Of a stretch of DNA of 64,000 bases, positions 58,856-64,000 are shown piece by piece (the first letter of the stretch is position 1; each line of letters opens with the position of its first letter). Below the pieces are notes generated by a model. The model was not told where the DNA came from, ran no database searches, and saw nothing but the letters and a program-made list of their open reading frames with translations. Position numbers and translations under genes: made by a program. Origin of the DNA: CAVZZV01 sp963779845 (GTDB lineage Bacteria > Bacteroidota > Bacteroidia > Bacteroidales > GCA-2748055); NCBI GenBank assembly GCA_963779845.1, contig CAVZZV010000005.1:1-64000 (forward strand), in the 5' to 3' direction.

Positions 58856-59569
58856 TTAATAGTTTCGCTCTCCGAAAATGAGGCTTCCAATCCTTATCAT
58901 CGTCGAACCCTCTTCAATGGCAATTTTATAGTCGTTTGACATGCCCATGGAAAGTTGGGAAAAATAGTCAAAATTCCCGAAATAATCGGTATGGAGGGAA
59001 TCAAAAAAAGATTTGAGCGAACGGAACTCTTGTCTCACAATTTGCCAATTGTCGGTGAAGCTGGCCATTCCCATAAGACCCACCAATCGCACATTTTCAA
59101 ATTCCTCTGAACCGGGTTTTTCGAGGAGTGACCTGATCTCCTCTTCTGAAAAACCAAATTTTGTATCTTCACTGGAAATGTGGACCTGCAATAGACAGTC
59201 CACCACCCGATTTGCCTTTTTTGCTTCTTTATTTATGATGGTTAGCAATTTCAAACTGTCAACAGATTGAATAAGGGAAACAATAGGAACAATAAACCTG
59301 ACCTTATTGGTCTGAAGGTGCCCGATCATATGCCATTCAATATCTTTTGGCCCCGCCTCGGCCTTTCCAGTCATTTCCTGTACCTTATTCTCCCCGAAAA
59401 TACGGTGTCCTGTATCATATATCTGGGTAATGTCGGACAGGGGTTTGGTTTTGGAAACGGCAACAATGGTTACCTTTTCCGGAATGCTCTTTGAAAAGGA
59501 GGTAAAATCCTGGATTAGCTTTCCCACGTTTTTTGCTTCAAAAGTACGATAGTAGAAGCTAAAAACCAT
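58856..59569 (-). CDS. YggS-family pyridoxal phosphate homeostasis protein
   Basis: A PLP-binding protein of 237 codons from ATG 59569; the usual family length (about 220) suggests the first 10-15 residues may be extra, with GTG near 59527 as alternative. The PLP Lys is in TIVAVSKTKPLSD, and further blocks are FGENKVQEM, WHMIGHLQTNKVR, SVDSLK, GLMGMASF and SMGMSNDYKIAIEEGSTMIRIGSLIFG. The family controls free PLP and amino-acid balance in the cytosol. Neighbour on the same strand is the DHOD-like gene after 21 bp. Confidence 0.93.
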   Translation of the reverse strand: MVFSFYYRTFEAKNVGKLIQDFTSFSKSIPEKVTIVAVSKTKPLSDITQIYDTGHRIFGENKVQEMTGKAEAGPKDIEWHMIGHLQTNKVRFIVPIVSLIQSVDSLKLLTIINKEAKKANRVVDCLLQVHISSEDTKFGFSEEEIRSLLEKPGSEEFENVRLVGLMGMASFTDNWQIVRQEFRSLKSFFDSLHTDYFGNFDYFSQLSMGMSNDYKIAIEEGSTMIRIGSLIFGERNY

Positions 59570-59710
59570 GAAAAACTAAATAAATTGGCTATCATTGCAG
59601 ATTCAAATTAAAAAATAGTGGAGACCCGATTAATTAAGAAATCCAATCTTCTGTTATGATTACTTTTGAGCATTTGGGTTTTTACGATAAAATGAATTAA
59701 ATCAGATACA

Positions 59711-60643
59711 ATGAAAGTTACTGTTGTTGGGGCCGGGAATGTCGGAGCCACTGCCGCTAATATACTTGCTGAAAAAGAGGTCGCCAATACGGTAGTGTTA
59801 TTGGATGTTGTGAAGGGATTGGCCGAAGGAAAGGCTTTGGACATTATGCAAATGAGTCCCCTTGCACTCTTTGATACAAGAACTATCGGGGTCACAGAAG
59901 AATATGAAGCCACTGCCGGTTCCAGGATAGTCATCATTACCTCCGGTCTCGCCAGAAAACCAGGTATGAACAGGGAAGACTTAATGATGACCAATGCAAA
60001 AATAGTCCGTAACGTGACAAAGAACATTGTAAGACACTCACCAGAAGCGATAATTATTGTTGTAAGCAATCCACTTGATGCGATGTCGTATGTGGCTTAT
60101 AAAGCTTCAGGACTTCCACCGGAAAGGGTTATTGGTATGGCAGGATTACTCGATACTGCCCGCTATCGCTCGTTTCTTGCTGAAGCCCTGGACTGCTCGG
60201 TGAAAGATATCCAGGCCATTACCCTGGGAGGCCATGGCGATGATATGGTCCCACTAATGAATTATACCACACTTAGCGGAGTTCCCATAAGCCAGCTCCT
60301 GGCCACCTCCAAAATAGATGAAATAATTAACAGAACACGAAAAGGGGGTGGTGAACTGGTGAACCTCATGGGGAAATCTGCCTGGTACGCTCCCGGATAT
60401 GCTGCAGCCCGTATGGCAGAGGCAATTATGCGAAACCAGAAAAGATATTTCTCCTGTTCGGCATACCTTCAGGGGGAATATGGATTGGAGGACATTTATT
60501 TTGGGGTCCCCATAAAACTGGGAAGAAACGGAGTTGAAGACATACTGGAAATAGCCCTTGATGAGAACGAGAAAAAATTAGTTACGATTTCCGCCAATTC
60601 CGTCCGGGAAAATATAAATTTTCTCAGGAAGGAAGGATTTTAA
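59711..60643 (+). CDS. mdh: malate dehydrogenase
   Basis: A 310-residue NAD-dependent malate dehydrogenase of the LDH-like type. Motifs: MKVTVVGAGNVGATAAN (NAD site), VIITSGLARKPGMNREDL with substrate Arg pair, VVSNPLDAMSYVAYK, GMAGLLDTARYRSFL, and the catalytic His in TLGGHGDDMVPL. Length and start agree with bacterial orthologues. Functions in the reductive branch of the TCA cycle toward fumarate and succinate. It is a single gene with its own start, in the gap between divergent neighbours. Confidence 0.96.
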   Translation: MKVTVVGAGNVGATAANILAEKEVANTVVLLDVVKGLAEGKALDIMQMSPLALFDTRTIGVTEEYEATAGSRIVIITSGLARKPGMNREDLMMTNAKIVRNVTKNIVRHSPEAIIIVVSNPLDAMSYVAYKASGLPPERVIGMAGLLDTARYRSFLAEALDCSVKDIQAITLGGHGDDMVPLMNYTTLSGVPISQLLATSKIDEIINRTRKGGGELVNLMGKSAWYAPGYAAARMAEAIMRNQKRYFSCSAYLQGEYGLEDIYFGVPIKLGRNGVEDILEIALDENEKKLVTISANSVRENINFLRKEGF

Positions 60644-60697
60644 TTCTGTTTAGAATCTGTCAGTAGAGTAGAGCGGCTGGATTATAACCGAGCTTCC

Positions 60698-60777
60698 GGG
60701 CTCGCAGGGCTCGCAGGGCTCCCAGGGCTAGTTCTTTTTTCCGGACGAGCGAAGCAGGCAAAAGCGGAGTTTGCCTG
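60698..60777. repeat. 9-bp tandem repeat and adjacent hairpin
   Basis: GGGCTCGCA twice, then GGGCTCCCA and GGGCT (60698-60729): about 3.5 units, much richer in G+C than the surroundings. A perfect 8-bp inverted repeat CAGGCAAA/TTTGCCTG follows at 60755-60777. Both lie in the 194-bp gap between convergent mdh and the DUF3307 gene, so they may be decayed terminator or a local mini-repeat. Confidence 0.7.
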
Positions 60778-60837
60778 TGTAAATGAGCCATTTCCCTGCG
60801 AGCATAACGCAGAAAACGGACATTATAGTAGAGACTA

Positions 60838-61530
60838 CTAGTTAAACAATTGGAAAGTAATTCCGGCCAGGATAGCTATCCCAAAACTTAACAAGGTCCC
60901 GATCATCACATATTCTGTTAACTTCCTGTCCCGGGATTCTTTTAAATCGCCAAAACGAAATACCGATTTTGCTGCCAATAAGAATCCGATCGCTTCCCAA
61001 TGACCTGAAATTATGAATATAAAAACTAACATTCTTTCAAGCATTCCGATATAGCTTCCGGCATTTGTAAGTGATTCCTTATCAACTCCCGGGGACCATT
61101 TGGATATAATGAACCTGATAATGACAGATACAGGCTGAGTGAGGGCATATCCCAAAGTCAGTAGCAAAAAGGCGTTGGTATTCATGGAGGGGAAATGAAC
61201 CGGGATATTCTGGCTCCAAACATATACGGTAATTATAATGATAAGATGAAAGCCCTGATCAATAAAAAACCATTTTCTTTTTGTCCCGGTAGTCTGGAAA
61301 TATAATTTGATGATATCCATTATTATATGCAAACCACCGATTAAAAGAGCCCATTTGAAAAAAGAAAGATCCCACATGAACACCATGATTAGAACCAGGT
61401 GAATGAAGGAATGAAGGTATAATTGCCAGGCTTTCACCCTTTTTATTTCCTTGGCATTGACCCAGGAATCAGGCTGAAGTAAAAAATCCCCGAATAAATG
61501 AGCCAAAATTAATTTTATCAGAACAATCAT
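60838..61530 (-). CDS. DUF3307 membrane protein
   Basis: A 230-residue inner-membrane protein with about six helices. The opening LAHLFGDFLLQPDSWVNAKE is the DUF3307 hallmark (a conserved His/Asp region), and a YMIGTLLSFGIAILAGI helix ends it. Function is unknown. It overlaps satD by 4 bp (ATGA at 61527-61530), so the two are coupled, a pairing also seen elsewhere in Bacteroidota. Confidence 0.85.
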   Translation of the reverse strand: MIVLIKLILAHLFGDFLLQPDSWVNAKEIKRVKAWQLYLHSFIHLVLIMVFMWDLSFFKWALLIGGLHIIMDIIKLYFQTTGTKRKWFFIDQGFHLIIIITVYVWSQNIPVHFPSMNTNAFLLLTLGYALTQPVSVIIRFIISKWSPGVDKESLTNAGSYIGMLERMLVFIFIISGHWEAIGFLLAAKSVFRFGDLKESRDRKLTEYVMIGTLLSFGIAILAGITFQLFN

Positions 61531-62138
61531 AATTGCTCATTTAGTTTTAGTTGATAAAAACGAATCAAATCGATTACTTCATCGAAATGTGCTCTTTTTA
61601 GACGGTTGCTTACTGAATTTTGTTTAATTCCAAGAACTGTACCCAGTTCTTCCTGTGACAATTCAGGACGTTCCAAAGCTAATTTAACCATCTCAGCAGA
61701 ACTCACCGACCAATTATCCATAAAGATCAATGCCAGTCTGAGAGCAAAATTAATGTCCCTGTCAAGGATCTCTGATCCGGAGGCAATAGCGAGATTTTGT
61801 TTTTCCCGAATAAGTTTTTCAAATTGCTCCCCCGAATAAATAAAGGCAGAACCGTTCGCTTCAGTAATTTTCTGTGAATCGAAATTTTTATCGCCAATTC
61901 CAAGCGCCATTCGCACATCAATATTTTTAATGCACTTAATCGTCGCTTTAATCATAATGGCTTTTTCCAAAGCCTCGGCAGCATTTGCCACTTCCATCTG
62001 GAAGCTATCCCCTCTGAATATTTCCCAGGTTTCCGGATTTGAACCTGATTTATTAAGCTGTTCCTTAAGCAATCCCATCCATTCCTTTGCATTCGTCGAT
62101 TGAGAGTGAATAATATCCCCTGTTATTACAACTAACAT
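61527..62138 (-). CDS. satD: SatD-family protein with C-terminal helix-turn-helix
   Basis: A 203-residue protein beginning MLVVITGDIIHSQ, with RMALGIGDKNFDSQKITEAN GSAF-type SatD middle and a C-terminal HTH (about 160-195: LSQEELGTVLGIKQNSVSNRL followed by KRAHFDEVIDLI). The HTH should bind DNA; the four palindromic repeats directly upstream (62167-62270) are candidate operators, so it may regulate itself and DUF3307. The ligand-binding N-terminus is not understood. Gene order satD then DUF3307 with 4-bp overlap. Confidence 0.82.
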   Translation of the reverse strand: MLVVITGDIIHSQSTNAKEWMGLLKEQLNKSGSNPETWEIFRGDSFQMEVANAAEALEKAIMIKATIKCIKNIDVRMALGIGDKNFDSQKITEANGSAFIYSGEQFEKLIREKQNLAIASGSEILDRDINFALRLALIFMDNWSVSSAEMVKLALERPELSQEELGTVLGIKQNSVSNRLKRAHFDEVIDLIRFYQLKLNEQL

Positions 62139-62166
62139 ATTGTTTATTTTAATCGATATGCAAATA

Positions 62167-62270
62167 TATCACTTATTTTATTGATAAACCATATTATCAT
62201 CTATTTTGTTGATATTTAATATTATCGTCTATTTTATTGATATTTTAAATTATCATCTATTCAATTGATA
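62167..62270. promoter_or_regulatory. four tandem operator-like palindromes upstream of satD
   Basis: Four 20-bp units of form TATCA-n10-TGATA at 62167-62186, 62195-62214, 62223-62242 (first half TATCG) and 62251-62270. Unit starts are spaced exactly 28 bp, with 8-bp A+T-rich spacers. They lie 29-132 bp upstream of the satD start and before the end of the DUF1015 gene. Most likely cooperative binding sites for a helix-turn-helix protein such as SatD. Confidence 0.85.
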
Positions 62271-62367
62271 ATTTTGACTTTTTACTATGGGTATCTGGAT
62301 TATTCTCTGCCCTGACGAGAAACAAAAAAATAAGCACTTCGTTCTATGGCCCTTTGTAAAATCCAAA

Positions 62368-63618
62368 TCAATCATCCAGGGAATGGATCACCAGGCCACT
62401 TCTCAATTTCGGTTCGAACCAGGTTGTTTTGGGAGGCATTATATTTCCTGTATCGGCTATGTTCATGAGCTGTTCCATCGAAACCGGGTACAATGCGAAT
62501 GCCGCTTTCATTTCCCCGCTATCAACACGTTTCTTCAGCTCGCCGAGCCCCCTGATCCCACCTACAAAGTCAATCCGGTTTGATTTGCGAAGATCGGTTA
62601 TGTTCAGTATGGGGGTAAGCACCTGCTCTGACAAAATAGTTACGTCCAGGCAACGGATCGGATCATTATCATTATAAGTCCCTTCCCTGGCTTCGAGGGA
62701 ATACCATTTTCCTTCGAGGTACATGCTTAAAATATGGACCTGGTCAGGCTTATAGATATCACTCCCTTTTTCTACCACCACAAACCTTTTATCAAGCATT
62801 TTCAAAAATTCCTCATTCGAAATCCCATTAAGGTCTTTAACAAGACGGTTATAATCGATGATCGTCAATTGTCCGGCAGGAAAATGGACGGCGAGAAAAT
62901 AATTATATTCCTCATTGCCGGTGTGCTGCGGATTTTTGAGCTTTCTTTCATTCCCCACAAGAGCAGCAGCTGCGGTGCGGTGATGGCCATCGGCGACATA
63001 GGTGAAGGGAATATCCTCAGAAAATATTTCTGTAATCCTGTTGATTGTTCCTTTATGCCGGATAGTCCATAATTGATGACCCACCCCATCTTCAGTAATG
63101 AAATCATATTCCGCTTCATCTTCAATAGTACGATTTATGATCGTATTCAATTCCTCATGATCGGGAAAGGCAAAAAACACCGGCTCGGCATTGAAACCGG
63201 TCACCCGTATATGGTTCATCCTGTCCTCTTCCTTATCGTTGCGCGTAAGTTCGTGTTTTTTGATCCTCCCCTTTAAATAATCCTCCACCGCAGCACAAGC
63301 CACTATGCCATACTGGGTTTTACCAAACATGGTTTGGGCATAGATGTAATAGAGTTCTTCCGAATCCTGTACAAAAAGGTTATCCCTGATCAGTTTTTGA
63401 AGGTTTTCCTTTCCCTTATTATAAACCGCATCAGAGTGCAGATCGATATCCGGGGGAAGGTCTACTTCAGGTTTAACGACATGAAGAAAGGAATAGGGAT
63501 TATCCTTAACCTCCATTCTGGCTTCATCGGAATTCAGCACATCGTAAGGCCTTGAAGCCACTTTATCCACTAATTCTTTTTTCGGGCGGAAGCCTTTGAA
63601 AGGCTTGATTTTGGTCAT
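62368..63618 (-). CDS. DUF1015-family protein
   Basis: A 416-residue cytosolic protein. The opening KIKPFKGFRPKKELVDKVAS RPYDV-type start, then YADGHHRTAAA-like ADGHHRTAAAALVGN and ALYPVSMEQLMNIADTGNIM, PPKTTWFEPKLRSGL ending are diagnostic of DUF1015. Some archaeal members act as ADP-dependent serine kinases, so a serine-metabolic role is possible; in Bacteroidota it commonly follows serA and serC, as here. The start at 63618 matches the family. Confidence 0.93.
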   Translation of the reverse strand: MTKIKPFKGFRPKKELVDKVASRPYDVLNSDEARMEVKDNPYSFLHVVKPEVDLPPDIDLHSDAVYNKGKENLQKLIRDNLFVQDSEELYYIYAQTMFGKTQYGIVACAAVEDYLKGRIKKHELTRNDKEEDRMNHIRVTGFNAEPVFFAFPDHEELNTIINRTIEDEAEYDFITEDGVGHQLWTIRHKGTINRITEIFSEDIPFTYVADGHHRTAAAALVGNERKLKNPQHTGNEEYNYFLAVHFPAGQLTIIDYNRLVKDLNGISNEEFLKMLDKRFVVVEKGSDIYKPDQVHILSMYLEGKWYSLEAREGTYNDNDPIRCLDVTILSEQVLTPILNITDLRKSNRIDFVGGIRGLGELKKRVDSGEMKAAFALYPVSMEQLMNIADTGNIMPPKTTWFEPKLRSGLVIHSLDD

Positions 63619-63720
63619 AGTATTGTTTTTTGGTAACGAGGTCTCATTGGGACATTTCCTTTCGCGGCTTCCCGGGTGGGAACCGATTTAAATCATTTGG
63701 TATCCTTCCAGGATATATTA

Positions 63721-64000
63721 TTAGTTCACTTTAAAACTGGTATCCCCTTTTTCAAAAAAGGCTATAATTTGTCTTGCCGCTGCAACGCCTGCATTCAGGT
63801 TCGCCTCAGCAGTCTGTGCCCCCATTTTTTTTGGGGTAAAATAAAACCTTCCCGGGTATAATTCAGCGATTGTTGCTTTATTATCAGGAGCTATATCAGA
63901 AATATATCGAAAATCCGGGCGTTCTTTAAACATCTGAAGCAAACCATCTTCATCAATTACCTCTTTACGGGCAGTGTTCACCAGCGTTGCTCCTTTAGGC
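63721..64000 (-). CDS. serA: D-3-phosphoglycerate dehydrogenase, C-terminal part (runs off window)
   Basis: The last 92 codons of a D-2-hydroxyacid dehydrogenase; LVNTARKEVIDEDGLLQ is the standard loop ahead of the catalytic His segment, and the end SFKVN is the usual C-terminus of the short SerA type without ACT domain. The start is outside the window. It converts 3-phosphoglycerate to 3-phosphohydroxypyruvate in serine synthesis. The DUF1015 gene follows after 102 bp, and serC probably lies upstream. Confidence 0.88.
   Translation of the reverse strand, partial: PKGATLVNTARKEVIDEDGLLQMFKERPDFRYISDIAPDNKATIAELYPGRFYFTPKKMGAQTAEANLNAGVAAARQIIAFFEKGDTSFKVN

Noticed and set aside
62167..62270. 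CRISPR array
   Set aside because: Spacers are only 8 bp and nearly the same; the repeats are palindromic operators, and no cas gene is near.
62287..62583. 98-codon plus-strand frame upstream of the DUF1015 gene end
   Set aside because: It is antisense to the conserved DUF1015 C-terminus and has no recognisable domain.

Overview
The window comes from a member of the Bacteroidota. Supporting signs are an adjacent SusC/SusD pair, a secreted protein ending in a gliding-motility/type-IX-secretion (CHU_C-like) C-terminal domain, Tat- and Sec-exported glycoside hydrolases, a family IS91 element that carries its own tyrosine recombinase, and generally A+T-rich DNA. I cannot name a genus. No rRNA or tRNA gene was seen.

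Layout. (1) 1-7575: an integron-like gene-cassette array. Six small modules (ParDE, an almost empty cassette, an unknown protein, an outer-membrane-type protein, a PIN-toxin pair, a HigBA pair) are separated by about 125-130 bp imperfect inverted repeats that behave like attC sites. The 7-10 bp core sequences at the two ends of a cassette are exact reverse complements in three completely visible cassettes (only the proximal boundary core is seen for the HigBA pair's outer end, and it also matches), and match closely in the cassette interrupted by IS91. All genes point away from a tyrosine recombinase gene (6912-7575) that has lost its middle. (2) 7811-12120: housekeeping genes ppdK and cbpA-cbpM, with a strong terminator after ppdK. 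(3) 12200-12854: a small secreted unknown and a gene remnant. (4) 12872-48000: a large polysaccharide utilisation locus. Read on the minus strand it runs susC, susD, a hairpin, then GH106-like genes interleaved with a metallophosphoesterase, sulfatases and a URO-D-family protein. A GH20 hexosaminidase converges on its end. Seven GH106-family genes occur here, five intact and two broken. (5) 42.8-50.9 kb: a decaying flank holding a GH78 rhamnosidase tail, a broken GH106, a broken L-arabinose/L-fucose isomerase-type gene, an IS982 insertion, an intact AraC-type regulator and a chimeric scar of two gene fragments. (6) 51025-64000: core chromosome (xerD, HupE/UreJ protein, DUF6702, a T9SS-type secreted protein, a TPR protein, a DHOD-like enzyme, a YggS-type protein, mdh, DUF3307-SatD pair, DUF1015, serA end). 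A striking array of four 20-bp palindromes at an exact 28-bp period precedes satD.

How it fits together. SusC/D would import oligosaccharides released from a rhamnose-containing and probably sulfated glycan. The GH106-like enzymes would remove rhamnose (or related) residues from different linkages, sulfatases would strip sulfate, and the AraC protein is the only regulator seen near the locus (no hybrid two-component sensor, and no STN domain on SusC). Substrate assignment is inference. Several genes in the locus carry single-base frameshifts, while core genes do not, so either the locus is decaying or the assembly has local errors.

The two observations most worth following are the integron-like array whose adjacent recombinase lacks the insertion typical of IntI, and the GH106 expansion.
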